Below are positions 54,735-64,000 of a DNA stretch of 64,000 nucleotides, in pieces. Position 1 is the stretch's first letter; each line of letters begins with the position of its first letter. A program made the translations under genes and the position numbers. This DNA is from an uncultured Phocaeicola sp. (GTDB taxonomy: Bacteria; Bacteroidota; Bacteroidia; Bacteroidales; Bacteroidaceae): contig CALUIZ010000012.1 in NCBI GenBank assembly GCA_944320815.1, positions 26,504-90,503 of the forward strand, given 5' to 3'. The notes under the pieces are model-generated. The model searched no databases and was not told the DNA's origin. It saw only the letters and a program-made list of their open reading frames with translations.

Positions 54735-54903
54735 ATGAGAACGTTTCTGTACATACTACCTTTATCCATAATTTCAACTCATTTTGAAGGAAGCGAAGGT
54801 TACATTTACAGGAGAAGAGAAAGCGATATTCAACGGAGAACACCACGAATGGATAAGTGATAAATGGCAATATATAAACAAGAAAGGAGAACTTCTACCA
54901 TGA
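54735..54903 (+). pseudogene. Possible frameshifted small-gene remnant
   Basis: A signal-like start (MRTFLYILPLSIISTH, from 54735) is followed after a frame change by LKEAKVTFTGEEKAIFNG and WQYINKKGELLP, whose stop overlaps the next ATG by 4 bp (ATGA). Together they look like the ends of a short exported protein with an internal deletion. I do not recognise a family, and the reading could be fortuitous. Confidence 0.3.
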
Positions 54904-55472
54904 AAGTAATAATTTTATTCGCAATATTATCAAGTGTCGTTTACCTGGGCTGCGCCAACTATTCCGGCTGTTCCCAATCAATCAAACATCGGGAAAACGG
55001 CTGGTATTGCATCATAGATGGACAAAAGGACAGCATCGCTTCCCTGCCGATTGTTACTGTAAAGGAATTTGCCAGCTTACGGCTGGACACAGACGTCTTC
55101 GGAAAGGCAGTAATAACAGGAAGCGTGAGCAAGCACAATTTGCAGGCATGGGCAAATTCGACGGAACAACTCATAAACAAGCGGATAGGATTCGTATTCA
55201 ATGATTCCGTGATTACCGCGCCACGAATAAACATGAGGTTAGAAAGTGGAAATTTCCAAATATCGAATCCACACAATTATGATATGCTATCTTTATACAG
55301 AAGCCTGTTGAAAGAAAAGAAAGATTCTTTAGACGCTTTATTCAAAGCCAACGGATGGGAAAACGATATGCTCTTTTTTAATCAATTGGACCAAGAAAAG
55401 CAGGATTCAATCATAAACACATTGGATTATATTGATGCCCGCTCTCTTGTAAAAGGATTTGAGAACAAATAA
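54900..55472 (+). CDS. Lipoprotein with a SecD P1-head-like subdomain
   Basis: This 190-residue exported protein has a lipoprotein-like signal (MKVIILFAILSSVVYLGC, Cys18). Residues about 75-120 read VTGS-type strands followed by NKRIGFVFNDSVITAPRIN, closely echoing the VLDGKVISAPxIxEPI strand of the SecD/SecDF periplasmic P1 head. No SecD membrane helices exist, so it is a detached head domain. The C-terminal third is helical and charged (SLLKEKKDSLDALFKANGW). It is followed 16 bp later by a SIMPL-domain gene. Its role is unknown; contact with the Sec translocon or envelope protein folding is speculative. Confidence 0.7.
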   Translation: MKVIILFAILSSVVYLGCANYSGCSQSIKHRENGWYCIIDGQKDSIASLPIVTVKEFASLRLDTDVFGKAVITGSVSKHNLQAWANSTEQLINKRIGFVFNDSVITAPRINMRLESGNFQISNPHNYDMLSLYRSLLKEKKDSLDALFKANGWENDMLFFNQLDQEKQDSIINTLDYIDARSLVKGFENK

Positions 55473-55488
55473 ATAAAAACCTGAAGAA

Positions 55489-56178
55489 ATGAAAATGAAA
55501 TTATTTGCATTAGTAATCAGCCTATTGTCCGTTCTTTCGTTGCCTGCTCAAACCAACGAACGTTACATCGAAGTGACGGGTGTATCGGAAATAGAAATCG
55601 TACCCGACAAAATCCATTATCTGATTGAAATCCGTGAATACTTTGAGGAAGAGTTTGACGGGAAATCGAAACCAGAAGAATACCGCACCAAAGTGCCCTT
55701 GTCGGAGATAGAGCAGGGATTAAGAGAAGCCCTCGCCCAAGCAGGCATTCCGCAAAATGCCATCCGCACACAGGAAATCGGCGACTATTGGCGGCAGCAA
55801 GGGCAAGACTTCTTGGTTTCCAAAAAATTTGACATTACTCTGGCCGATTTCAATCAGATAAATGAAATCGTCAAACGCATTGATACGAAAGGCATCCACA
55901 CCATGCGCATCGGCGAGTTGGAGAACAAGGATATGCTTGCCTATCACCAAAAGGGGAAGATTGAAGCATTGAAGGCGGCCCAACGGAAAGCCGGTTATTT
56001 GGTGGAGGCAGTGGGAAAGAAATTGGGTAACGTCATACGCATCGTGGAAAAGGATAGCGGCAATGCTTTCCCGTTTGCGCAAAGCAATGTCCTGTCATCC
56101 GATGCTGCCTCATTCGACAGCTTCCGCACCGTCAAAAAGACCTATTCCATGCTGGTTCGTTTTGAAATCATCGATTAA
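55489..56178 (+). CDS. SIMPL-domain (DUF541) periplasmic protein
   Basis: The 229-residue protein has a signal peptide (about 1-20, ending LSLPAQ). A SIMPL/DUF541 fold follows: RYIEVTGVSEIEIVPDKIHY at the start, and GLREALAQAGIPQNAIRTQ mid-protein. The closing repeat region reads ALKAAQRKAGYLVEAVGKKLG. Family members are envelope proteins linked to oxidative or other stress, without a known activity. It is the second gene of the pair with the SecD-head lipoprotein, both probably exported to the envelope. Confidence 0.85.
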   Translation: MKMKLFALVISLLSVLSLPAQTNERYIEVTGVSEIEIVPDKIHYLIEIREYFEEEFDGKSKPEEYRTKVPLSEIEQGLREALAQAGIPQNAIRTQEIGDYWRQQGQDFLVSKKFDITLADFNQINEIVKRIDTKGIHTMRIGELENKDMLAYHQKGKIEALKAAQRKAGYLVEAVGKKLGNVIRIVEKDSGNAFPFAQSNVLSSDAASFDSFRTVKKTYSMLVRFEIID

Positions 56179-56303
56179 TCACTTTATGCAAAGCCGACGG
56201 GCTGTATCAACCCACGGTTGATTGCAGCAATCGCTAAAACCGTGTAAGACACTAACTTTCAATCATTTTTCCGTTTGTTACTCAGTATCTCATTTTTTTA
56301 TAT

Positions 56304-56311
56304 TATCTTTG
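56304..56311 (+). promoter_or_regulatory. Promoter -7 element for glnS
   Basis: TATCTTTG is an exact TAnnTTTG match 34 bp before the glnS ATG; no properly spaced -33 box was found. Confidence 0.55.
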
Positions 56312-56345
56312 TGCTCTGAAATGAAGATATTACAAGATTTCCATT

Positions 56346-58085
56346 ATGATAGAAAATAATATGACAGAAGGTTCAGAGAAGAAAAGTCTGAACTTTATCG
56401 AACAGGTTGTGGAAAAAGATTTGAAGGAGGGCAAGAACGGCGGAAAAGTGCAGACGCGTTTTCCGCCAGAACCGAACGGCTACCTGCACATCGGACACGC
56501 CAAAGCCATTTGCCTGGATTTCGGTATCGCACAAAAATATGGCGGGGTATGCAACCTTCGCTTTGATGACACGAACCCCACAAAGGAAGACATGGAATAT
56601 GTGGAAGCCATCAAGGAGGACATCCAGTGGCTGGGCTTTCAGTGGGGCAACGAATATTACGCTTCCGACTATTTCCAGCAGTTGTGGGACTTTGCAATCC
56701 GTCTGATCAAGGAAGGGAAGGCATATGTGGACGAACAGACATCTGAAGAGATTGCCGCCCAGAAGGGAACTCCCACGCAGCCGGGAACGGAAAGTCCGTA
56801 CCGCAACCGTCCGATGGAAGAAAGCCTTGAGCTGTTTCAGAAAATGAACAGTGGAGAGATTGAAGAGGGAAAGATGGTGCTGCGCGCCAAAATTGATATG
56901 GCCAATCCGAACATGCATTTCCGCGATCCGATCATCTATCGGGTGGTGAAAACTCCGCATCATCGTACAGGTGACAAATGGAAGGCTTATCCGATGTATG
57001 ACTTTGCCCACGGACAGAGTGATTATTTCGAAGGAGTGACCCATTCGCTCTGTACGCTGGAGTTTGTGGTGCATCGCCCGCTTTATGATCTGTTTGTGGA
57101 CTGGGTGAAGGATGGAAAAGACCTTGATGATAACCGCCCGCACCAATATGAATTCAACAAACTGAATCTGAATTATACTCTGATGAGCAAACGCAATCTG
57201 CTCATTCTGGTGAAGGAAGGACTTGTGGACGGATGGGATGACCCGCGCATGCCGACCCTTTGCGCTTTCCGCCGCCGTGGATATTCGCCGGAGTCAATCC
57301 GTAATTTTATCAATAAGATAGGTTACACCACATATGATGCACTGAATGACTTTGCTTTGCTGGAGAGTGCCGTACGTGAAGATCTCAATGCACGTGCAAC
57401 CCGTGTTTCGGCTGTGCTTAATCCGGTGAAGCTGGTTCTGACGAATTATCCTGAAGACCGTGTGGAAGTAATGGAAGCCATAAATAACCCGGAAGATCCG
57501 GATTCGCCGACACACACTATCGAGTTCAGCCGTGAGCTTTGGATAGAGCGTGAGGATTTTATGGAAAATGCTCCAAAAAAATATTTCCGCATGACTCCCG
57601 GACAGGAGGTGCGCCTGAAGAATGCATATATAGTGAAGTGTACAGGATGCCGGAAGGACGAAAATGGCAATGTAGTGGAAGTGTATGCGGAATATGATCC
57701 GAATACCAAGAGCGGAATGCCGGAAGCGAACCGGAAGGTAAAGGGAACGCTTCACTGGGTAAGTTGCGCCCATTGTCTGAAAGCGGAAGTAAGGCTCTAC
57801 GACCGTTTGTGGAAAGTGGAGAATCCGCGTGATGAAATGGCAGCCATCCGTGAGGCCAAGAACTGTTCGGCATTGGAAGCCATGAAGGAAATGATAAATC
57901 CGGATTCGCTGAAAGTGTTGAAGGAATGTTATGTGGAGAAGTTCCTTGCCGACGCAAAACCGCTCGATTACCTGCAGTTCCAGCGTATAGGATATTTCAA
58001 TGTAGATAAGGATTCCACTCCGGCACATCTTGTCTTTAACCGTACAGTTTCACTGAGAGATACTTGGAGCAAAATCAACAAATAA
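56346..58085 (+). CDS. glnS: Glutaminyl-tRNA synthetase
   Basis: It charges tRNA(Gln) directly with glutamine, a class I synthetase. The 579-residue protein has TRFPPEPNGYLHIGHAKA with the HIGH motif at 48-51, the RFDDTNP segment, and the MSKR version of KMSKS in YTLMSKRNL. The anticodon-binding beta barrels make up the C-terminal third. A second ATG five codons in is possible. It has its own promoter element. Presence of GlnS suits Bacteroidetes, which do not depend on transamidation for Gln-tRNA. Confidence 0.95.
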   Translation: MIENNMTEGSEKKSLNFIEQVVEKDLKEGKNGGKVQTRFPPEPNGYLHIGHAKAICLDFGIAQKYGGVCNLRFDDTNPTKEDMEYVEAIKEDIQWLGFQWGNEYYASDYFQQLWDFAIRLIKEGKAYVDEQTSEEIAAQKGTPTQPGTESPYRNRPMEESLELFQKMNSGEIEEGKMVLRAKIDMANPNMHFRDPIIYRVVKTPHHRTGDKWKAYPMYDFAHGQSDYFEGVTHSLCTLEFVVHRPLYDLFVDWVKDGKDLDDNRPHQYEFNKLNLNYTLMSKRNLLILVKEGLVDGWDDPRMPTLCAFRRRGYSPESIRNFINKIGYTTYDALNDFALLESAVREDLNARATRVSAVLNPVKLVLTNYPEDRVEVMEAINNPEDPDSPTHTIEFSRELWIEREDFMENAPKKYFRMTPGQEVRLKNAYIVKCTGCRKDENGNVVEVYAEYDPNTKSGMPEANRKVKGTLHWVSCAHCLKAEVRLYDRLWKVENPRDEMAAIREAKNCSALEAMKEMINPDSLKVLKECYVEKFLADAKPLDYLQFQRIGYFNVDKDSTPAHLVFNRTVSLRDTWSKINK

Positions 58086-58164
58086 GGATAATAGCAAAGA
58101 GTTTTTATGGAGTGCGCGTGACACATGTGCACTCCATTGTTCTAATATCAAATTTCATCATATC

Positions 58165-59619
58165 ATGGGCGGTAATAGTTTTTCCATGCCCCACGACAAA
58201 GTAAGGCAGTTGGTCGCTAAGTATGAAAATATGCTTCAGACTGAAAAATCTGAATATTTTGACATTGATGAGTTGGTTGTCATTGCCGAATATTATGTTG
58301 ACAAGGGAAAGCCTGACATGTCGATGGAAGTTGTTGACTATGGCTTGAAGCTTCACCCTGCAAATCTTGACCTGCAGATTTGCAGATGTCAGATGCTGGT
58401 GGTGTCGGGAAGAATGATGGAAGCTGAAAAACTCTTGAATTCATTGCCTGACCAGAAAGACAGGGAGATTGTCTTTTTGCGTGCCGGTATACTGCTGGAC
58501 AAAAATCGTCCCGATGAAATGGAAACGCTTCTTCACAATCTGGCGGAAAATGAAGAATATTCAAAAGACACATTGCTTGATATCGCCTACTTTTATCTTG
58601 ATGCAGGAATGCCGGACACGGCCTATAAGTGGGCCGCGTCCCTATTCAAGGATTATCCTGAAGAAACGGATGTGAAAGAGCTTATGCTTCAGTGTGCTTA
58701 TGATTCGGGGAATTATGATTTGTCCATCAGACTAATCAACAAGGATTTGGACGAGAATCCTTATAATATAGACGGTTGGCTTGATTTGGCGCGCTGCTAT
58801 ATAACGTTGGAAAAGACAGACAAAGCACTTGAAGCACTTGGATTTGCTTTGAGCGTGGATGACACGTGCCTCGAAACTCTTGGTCTGTATGTCTTGTGTT
58901 ATATGAAGGAAAACAGATTCCAGGAAGCAATGGAATATGGAGAAAAGATCATATGCATTGACCCTGACAATATTGTCGCGCTGGAAAACATTGCCACTTG
59001 TGCAATGGAAATGGAAGACTATGACAAGGCTATCCGTTGCCTAAGTCGGACACTTGACGAATGTATTGCCAAGATGACCACGCTAGATAAAGCCTCCGTC
59101 TATCAGCGGCGTGCCGAAGCCTATCTGAAAATATCCGAACTGGAGAAATGCAAGACCGATCTTGACACGGCATTGAAGTATGACGCTGAAGATTCTATCG
59201 TTTATCTGACTTATGCAGCCTATTTCCTGAAAAGAGGTGATAATAACAGTGCAGCGGAAAAGATAGGGTATGCGGAACTCTATGCAGAAAATGACGAGGA
59301 GATATTGAAGAGAATCGTTCTGCTCTATCTCGATTGTGCTCTGTTTAATGATGCCGCCCGGACAGCGACGAGAATGGAGATGACGTTCGACAGCCAGGCG
59401 CTAAGAAAGTATTATTACCTTATGGCTTATTGTTATTGGATGGCAGGTGAGAAAAAAGGAAATCTCATCAAATATATTGTGGGTGCCATAATTTATACTC
59501 CCGAGCTGACAGATATGGGAATGCAGACAGAAAACGAGTTCTTTGCTCTGATAGAGGAGGTCCGTCAGATGCTGAAGACAGGAGAAATCTCTCCGGAGGA
59601 TTACTTGGAAGAAATTTGA
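58165..59619 (+). CDS. Cytoplasmic TPR-repeat protein
   Basis: The 484-residue protein has no signal peptide or membrane segment. It is built of helical repeats of about 34 residues across almost its whole length, such as YNIDGWLDLARCYITLEKTDKAL and NIVALENIATCAMEMEDYDKAI. Similar TPR proteins of unknown role are common in Bacteroidetes. It lies 79 bp after glnS on the same strand, with no clear promoter of its own, so it may be read through from glnS. Its partners are unknown. Confidence 0.8.
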   Translation: MGGNSFSMPHDKVRQLVAKYENMLQTEKSEYFDIDELVVIAEYYVDKGKPDMSMEVVDYGLKLHPANLDLQICRCQMLVVSGRMMEAEKLLNSLPDQKDREIVFLRAGILLDKNRPDEMETLLHNLAENEEYSKDTLLDIAYFYLDAGMPDTAYKWAASLFKDYPEETDVKELMLQCAYDSGNYDLSIRLINKDLDENPYNIDGWLDLARCYITLEKTDKALEALGFALSVDDTCLETLGLYVLCYMKENRFQEAMEYGEKIICIDPDNIVALENIATCAMEMEDYDKAIRCLSRTLDECIAKMTTLDKASVYQRRAEAYLKISELEKCKTDLDTALKYDAEDSIVYLTYAAYFLKRGDNNSAAEKIGYAELYAENDEEILKRIVLLYLDCALFNDAARTATRMEMTFDSQALRKYYYLMAYCYWMAGEKKGNLIKYIVGAIIYTPELTDMGMQTENEFFALIEEVRQMLKTGEISPEDYLEEI

Positions 59620-59724
59620 ACGCATCTCGTCATCTTATTCCCGGACTGCCAAAGTCAAGTCATAATGTAAATTAAAAAGGAAGCCGGTTGCGTTCTGACA
59701 TTTCCGCCTTAATCTTTTATTTTT

Positions 59725-59732
59725 TACATTTG
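59725..59732 (+). promoter_or_regulatory. Promoter -7 element for tpx
   Basis: TACATTTG is an exact TAnnTTTG match 27 bp before the tpx ATG; it lies inside the longer open frame and so decides the start. Confidence 0.55.
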
Positions 59733-59759
59733 TACATATTCATCACAATATTTACGCTT

Positions 59760-60275
59760 ATGGCAAAGACTGCATTTCAAGGAAATCCTGTCACTCTGGC
59801 GGGAAATTTTGTAGAGGTAGGAGCCGCCGCTCCTGGCTTTACACTGGTAAAAGGAGATTTGAGCAACTTTTCTTTGACAGACGTGAAGGGGAAATATGTT
59901 CTCCTCAATATTTTTCCAAGTCTGGATACCGGTGTATGCGCCACTTCTGTGCGAAAGTTCAATCAGTTGGCTGTGAATCTGCCAGACACGGTTGTACTGG
60001 CTATCTCAAAAGACCTGCCTTTCGCCCAAGGACGCTTCTGTACAACTGAGGGCATCAAGAATGTGCTTCCATTGTCTGATTATCGTTATACATCCGATTT
60101 TGGAGAAAAATATGGTGTGCTGATGACCGACGGTCCACTTTGCGGGCTGCTTGCACGGGCTGTGGTAATCATCAATCCGGAGGGAAAAGTGATATATGCC
60201 CAGCTTGTTCCGGAGATAACACAGGAACCGGACTATGAAGCGGCATTGGACGCTGTCAGAAAATGCCAGAAATGA
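59760..60275 (+). CDS. tpx: Thiol peroxidase (atypical 2-Cys peroxiredoxin)
   Basis: It reduces hydrogen peroxide and alkyl hydroperoxides using thioredoxin. From ATG 59760 it has 171 residues. The peroxidatic Cys60 lies in SLDTGVCATSVRKF and the resolving Cys94 in GRFCTTEG, the standard Tpx spacing. It is cytoplasmic or periplasmic by family; no signal peptide is seen from the chosen start. The promoter element at 59725 lies within the 24-codon upstream extension, which is therefore rejected. Confidence 0.95.
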   Translation: MAKTAFQGNPVTLAGNFVEVGAAAPGFTLVKGDLSNFSLTDVKGKYVLLNIFPSLDTGVCATSVRKFNQLAVNLPDTVVLAISKDLPFAQGRFCTTEGIKNVLPLSDYRYTSDFGEKYGVLMTDGPLCGLLARAVVIINPEGKVIYAQLVPEITQEPDYEAALDAVRKCQK

Positions 60276-60280
60276 GAAAG

Positions 60281-60328
60281 GAAAAAGCATCCTGGGATTC
60301 TTCTCATGAAATCCCAGAATGCTTTTTC
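60281..60328. terminator. Bidirectional terminator between tpx and the guanylyltransferase gene
   Basis: GAAAAAGCAT...CTGGGATT (60281-60299) pairs with AATCCCAG...ATGCTTTTTC (60310-60328), with one small internal mismatch. A/T flanks on both sides suit both convergent transcripts. Confidence 0.75.
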
Positions 60329-60347
60329 TCCCTATTCTTCAGAGCCG

Positions 60348-61415
60348 TCATTCTTCGGATGAAAATTCTTTAATCCGCTGCTCTTCACTCAGACGGCAGA
60401 TAAGCAATGTGTCATTCTTTTCTGCAATGATATAACCATCCAATCCCTGCACCACAACCTTCTTTTCTTGAGTGGTATGAACAATACAGTTGCGCGATTC
60501 ATATACCTTGATATTCGGCCCGATACATACATTACTGTGTGCATCGCGTTTGGAGTTCTCATGCAATGACCCCCATGTACCCAAATCGCTCCATCCGAAC
60601 GAGGCAGGGAACACATAGATTTCATCCACCTTTTCCATAATGGCATAATCGACCGAGATGTTTTCACAAGTGGGGAACAGTTCATCAATCATTTCCTGCT
60701 CCTTGTCGGTGTAATAATAAGGAAGCAGCCGCTCGAACACTTTAGCCATTACAGGCTGGTAAACGCGGATGGCGTTTACGATAGTATTGACGTTCCACAC
60801 GAAAATACCTGCATTCCAGAAAAAATTGTTCCTCTGCAGATAACGTTCGGCCGTAGCCAGATTCGGTTTTTCCTTGAACGCGTCCACCCGATAGATTTCC
60901 TTGTTCGAAGGACATGGAAGCGTCAGGTCCGCTTCGATGTATCCGTATCCTGTTTCCGGACGGTTAGGCTTCATTCCCAGTGTGACAATTGCGTCAGAAT
61001 CGGTCGTGAACTTCATGGCAGAAGTCACGACACGGGCAAACTCACGTTCGTTGAGCACAATATGGTCACTTGGAGTCACTACTATATTCGCTTTCGGATT
61101 TTTCGCCTTGATTTTCCAACTGACATAAGCGATGCATGGTGCCGTATTCCGGCGGCAAGGTTCCAGCAACACATGTTCGTCCGGGATTTCGGGAAGCTGT
61201 TCCTTTATGATGGAAGCATATTTGGCGGATGTCACCACCCATATGTTCTCTGGAAGACAGATGTCTTTAAAACGGTCGGCAGTCAGCTGAATGAGTGTCC
61301 GCCCGCATCCCAACACATCAATAAACTGCTTCGGCATTTCAGGGCTGCTCATTGGCCAGAAACGACTTCCGATACCTCCGGCCATAATAACAACATGATT
61401 ATTCGCAGGATTCAT
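60348..61415 (-). CDS. manC: Mannose-1-phosphate guanylyltransferase
   Basis: It makes GDP-mannose for surface polysaccharides and glycoproteins. The 355-residue nucleotidyltransferase starts VVIMAGGIGSRFWPMSSPE, the GxGxRxWP nucleotide motif. It has TPSDHIV, the metal-binding Asp region, and FKEKPNLATA. The long C-terminal isomerase domain of bifunctional ManC/AlgA is absent; only the short GMP domain ending seems present. It is not adjacent to the capsule locus. Its own promoter element lies at 61441-61448. Confidence 0.92.
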   Translation of the reverse strand: MNPANNHVVIMAGGIGSRFWPMSSPEMPKQFIDVLGCGRTLIQLTADRFKDICLPENIWVVTSAKYASIIKEQLPEIPDEHVLLEPCRRNTAPCIAYVSWKIKAKNPKANIVVTPSDHIVLNEREFARVVTSAMKFTTDSDAIVTLGMKPNRPETGYGYIEADLTLPCPSNKEIYRVDAFKEKPNLATAERYLQRNNFFWNAGIFVWNVNTIVNAIRVYQPVMAKVFERLLPYYYTDKEQEMIDELFPTCENISVDYAIMEKVDEIYVFPASFGWSDLGTWGSLHENSKRDAHSNVCIGPNIKVYESRNCIVHTTQEKKVVVQGLDGYIIAEKNDTLLICRLSEEQRIKEFSSEE

Positions 61416-61440
61416 AAATTAACGCTTTATGGTAATGTCA

Positions 61441-61448
61441 CAAAGATA
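61441..61448 (-). promoter_or_regulatory. Promoter -7 element for manC
   Basis: The minus strand reads TATCTTTG, exact TAnnTTTG, 26 bp before the ATG at 61415. The remaining gap to 61688 is AT-rich and I recognise no feature in it. Confidence 0.55.
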
Positions 61449-61688
61449 TATTATTTTTTGAATATTATTGCATTTCAGCGGGAATTTTATCCGAAAATAC
61501 AATAAAAAGAAATATATTAAAAATAAACCACTTATGAGCTTCTCCCAAAAAACGAGGTAGTGACAAAATAAGGGATTTAGCTTATTATGATGCGTTATAA
61601 GTTCCAACTCTTATTTTCGTGCAACTTGCATTTCTGATAATACCCTGACAAACAGCAGCCGTACAAGGATTTGTAAAGACAAAAGAAA

Positions 61689-61730
61689 GACCGTTTCAAA
61701 GCGAAAGCCACCTTCCGCCTTGAAACGGTC
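61689..61730 (-). terminator. Intrinsic terminator of clpB
   Basis: Read leftward, GACCGTTTCAA (61730-61720) pairs perfectly with TTGAAACGGTC (61699-61689), followed by TTTCTTTTG. It lies 26 bp after the clpB stop. Confidence 0.75.
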
Positions 61731-61755
61731 CTTTTGTCTCACTCATTCATTGTTG

Positions 61756-64000
61756 TCAGTTGCGGAATCTCAGTCCGTCCGCACTGCGTTCCACCACAAT
61801 CGGTTTCGTGCGGTCCACTTCCTGTGCCAGCAGCTTTTTCGACAGGTCGTTGAGCAAATAACGCTGGATGGCACGTTTTACCGGACGTGCACCGAACTCC
61901 GGATCAAATCCGGCAGAGGCGAGGAACTCAATGGCCTCATCCGTTATCTGCAACGTAACGCCGTTGTCGGCCAGCATCTTCTGTATGCCGTTAATCTGCA
62001 GGCGTACAATCTGCTTGATCTGATCCTTGTCGAGCGGCTGGAACATGATAATCTCGTCAATACGGTTCAGGAACTCCGGACGGATGGTCTTCTTCAGCAT
62101 CTCCATCACTTCCTTCTTGGTCTCTTCCACAATCCGGTCATGGTTCTGGTCGTTGATTTTCTCGAACTGACCTTGTATGTACGAACTTCCCAGGTTGGAG
62201 GTCATGATGATGATGGTATTCTTGAAGTTCACCGTACGGCCCTTGTTGTCGGTAAGCCGTCCGTCGTCCAACACCTGAAGCAGGATGTTGAACACATCCG
62301 GATGAGCCTTCTCGATTTCGTCGAACAGTACGACCGAATACGGTTTCCGGCGCACAGCCTCCGTCAACTGACCACCTTCATCGTAACCCACGTATCCCGG
62401 AGGCGCACCAATCAGACGTGACACGGTATGCTTTTCCTGATACTCACTCATGTCGATACGGGTCATCAGTGTCTCGTCGTCGAACAGGTATTCGGCAAGG
62501 GCCTTGGCCAGTTCCGTCTTTCCCACACCCGTAGTGCCGAGGAAGATGAACGAGCCAATCGGACGTTTCGGGTCCTGAAGTCCCGCACGGCTCCGGCGCA
62601 CCGCATCCGCCACGGCTTCAATGGCCTCATCCTGACCGATGACACGCTTGTGCAGTTCATCTTCCAGATGGAGCAGCTTGTCGCGTTCGCTCTGCAGCAT
62701 CTTGCTCACCGGTATACCCGTCCAGCGCGATACCACGTCAGCAATGTCTTCGGCAGTAACCTCCTCCTTGATCATGGCACTGTCGCCCTGCTTTTTCTTC
62801 AAGTCTTCCTGGATACTCTTGATTTCATTCTCAAGTGCCTGGAGCTTGCCATAACGGATTTCGGCCACCTTTCCGTAGTCGCCTTCACGCTCCGCGCGGT
62901 CAGCTTCAAACTTCAGTTGCTCAATCTCCTTCTTGTTCTGCTGAATCTTGTTCACCAGCTCCTTCTCACTCTGCCATTTGGCCTTGTACGAAGTTTCCTG
63001 TTCCTTCAGCTCGGCAATCTCCTTGTTCAACTGGGCCAGTTTCGCCTCATCCTTTTCCCGCTTGATGGCTTCACGCTCAATTTCAAGCTGCTTCAGACGG
63101 CGTTCTATCTCATCCAGCTCTTCCGGAAGCGAGTCGCGTTCCATACGGAGCTTGGCGGCTGCCTCATCCATCAGGTCGATGGCCTTGTCTGGCAGAAAAC
63201 GGTCGGTGATGTACCGGTTGCTCAGTTCCACGGCAGCGATGATGGCCTCATCCTTGATACGCACCTGATGGTGGTTCTCGTAACGCTCCTTCAAGCCACG
63301 CAGAATGGAAATGGAGCTTGCCGTGTCCGGTTCGTCCACCATGACGGTCTGGAAACGACGTTCCAACGCCTTGTCCTTCTCGAAATACTTCTGATATTCG
63401 TCGAGAGTCGTGGCACCAATGCTTCTCAGCTCTCCGCGCGCCAGTGCCGGCTTCAGGATATTGGCCGCATCCATCGCGCCCTCACCCTTTCCCGCGCCAA
63501 CCAGCGTGTGAATCTCATCAATGAAAAGGATAATGTTCCCCTCAGATTTCTTCACCTCGTTGACAACCGATTTCAGACGCTCCTCAAACTCACCTTTATA
63601 TTTGGCGCCTGCAACCAGCGCACCCATATCCAATGAATAAAGCTGTTTGTTCTTCAGGTTCTCCGGCACATCGCCGCGAAGGATACGCTGGGCAAGACCT
63701 TCCACGATGGCAGTCTTACCGGTACCCGGCTCACCGATCAGAATCGGGTTGTTCTTCGTGCGTCGGCTCAATATCTGGAGCACACGGCGGATTTCCTCGT
63801 CACGTCCGATAACCGGGTCGAGCTTGCCGTTCCGGGCCGCTTCAATCAGATTGATGGCATATTTGTTCAGCGACTGGTAGGTGTCCTCGCTCGACTGCGA
63901 AGTCACGTTCTGCCCCTGACGGAGTTCACTGATGGCTGCACGAAGCTCCTTGTCGGTCAGCCCCGCGTCTTTCAGTATGGTGGCAACCGTGCTTTTCACA
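61756..64000 (-). CDS. clpB: ClpB disaggregase, 5' part outside window
   Basis: This Hsp104-type AAA+ chaperone solubilises aggregates together with DnaK. About 748 codons of the expected roughly 860 lie in the window, so the start and most of the N-terminal domain are missing. Seen in order are Walker [10 protein letters not shown] and Walker B LFIDEIHT of the first ring domain. The long charged middle coiled-coil follows ([18 protein letters not shown] onward), which marks ClpB rather than ClpA/C. The second ring domain has GTTGVGKTE and [12 protein letters not shown], and the C-terminus reads [18 protein letters not shown]. It ends at 61756 with a strong terminator after it. Confidence 0.96.
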   Translation of the reverse strand, partial: VKSTVATILKDAGLTDKELRAAISELRQGQNVTSQSSEDTYQSLNKYAINLIEAARNGKLDPVIGRDEEIRRVLQILSRRTKNNPILIGEPGTGKTAIVEGLAQRILRGDVPENLKNKQLYSLDMGALVAGAKYKGEFEERLKSVVNEVKKSEGNIILFIDEIHTLVGAGKGEGAMDAANILKPALARGELRSIGATTLDEYQKYFEKDKALERRFQTVMVDEPDTASSISILRGLKERYENHHQVRIKDEAIIAAVELSNRYITDRFLPDKAIDLMDEAAAKLRMERDSLPEELDEIERRLKQLEIEREAIKREKDEAKLAQLNKEIAELKEQETSYKAKWQSEKELVNKIQQNKKEIEQLKFEADRAEREGDYGKVAEIRYGKLQALENEIKSIQEDLKKKQGDSAMIKEEVTAEDIADVVSRWTGIPVSKMLQSERDKLLHLEDELHKRVIGQDEAIEAVADAVRRSRAGLQDPKRPIGSFIFLGTTGVGKTELAKALAEYLFDDETLMTRIDMSEYQEKHTVSRLIGAPPGYVGYDEGGQLTEAVRRKPYSVVLFDEIEKAHPDVFNILLQVLDDGRLTDNKGRTVNFKNTIIIMTSNLGSSYIQGQFEKINDQNHDRIVEETKKEVMEMLKKTIRPEFLNRIDEIIMFQPLDKDQIKQIVRLQINGIQKMLADNGVTLQITDEAIEFLASAGFDPEFGARPVKRAIQRYLLNDLSKKLLAQEVDRTKPIVVERSADGLRFRN

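Noticed and set aside
62428..63636. 402-codon open frame on the plus strand
   Set aside because: It is antisense to clpB; low-complexity Leu/Phe-rich translation, no family features.

Overview
The window looks like a chromosomal segment of a gut-type Bacteroidales bacterium, most likely Bacteroidaceae (Bacteroides/Phocaeicola group). The reasons are a short 286-residue RpoD, the Bacteroidetes -7 promoter element TAnnTTTG in front of many genes, a PorT-like barrel protein, the GNAT-nitrilase fusion, C11 and DUF3843 proteins, and a xylose operon led by a NUDIX-type regulator. The species cannot be fixed from the sequence alone. I saw no rRNA, tRNA, CRISPR array or prophage.

Bases 1-12940 are a capsular polysaccharide locus read right to left. 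From its promoter end it holds an invertible promoter segment (12553-12940), a NusG/UpxY-like antiterminator, a Wzx flippase, a Wzy-type polymerase, a TupA-like ATP-grasp protein, a glycosyltransferase, UDP-glucose dehydrogenase, a UDP-glucuronate 4-epimerase, a second glycosyltransferase, a decayed IS5-type transposase, and the first two enzymes of UDP-N-acetyl-L-fucosamine synthesis. The second of these runs off the left edge. The flippase-to-glycosyltransferase block is visibly AT-rich compared with the rest of the window. As assembled, the only recognisable promoter in the invertible segment points away from the capsule genes, which is the expected OFF state.

Bases 13011-34808 are mostly leftward housekeeping genes: an interrupted DUF3843 gene with an MFS exporter, the translation factor EttA, a second MFS protein, PanB, a HAD phosphatase, MntH, a C11 protease pair, RpoD, an HtrA-type protease, the GNAT-nitrilase fusion, a DnaJ/TerB protein, YbaK and UvrA. 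A MATE transporter runs the other way.

Bases 35116-41747 carry a rightward run (LysM protein, PorT-like barrel, exonuclease III, diacylglycerol kinase, PAP2 phosphatase, later a CDF metal exporter), broken by a leftward TIGR02757/MaoC pair. Bases 41833-49033 are leftward again: a winged-helix protein, a C_GCAxxG_C_C protein, a D-2-hydroxyacid dehydrogenase, RarA, a GH13 alpha-amylase, FabD and ThiD.

Bases 49371-54498 form a xylose operon (NUDIX regulator, xylB, xylA, xylose symporter) with a terminator-like hairpin between xylA and the symporter gene. After it come a small accessory island (gene remnant, SecD-head lipoprotein, SIMPL protein), GlnS, a TPR protein, Tpx, a leftward mannose-1-phosphate guanylyltransferase, and the 3' part of clpB at the right edge.
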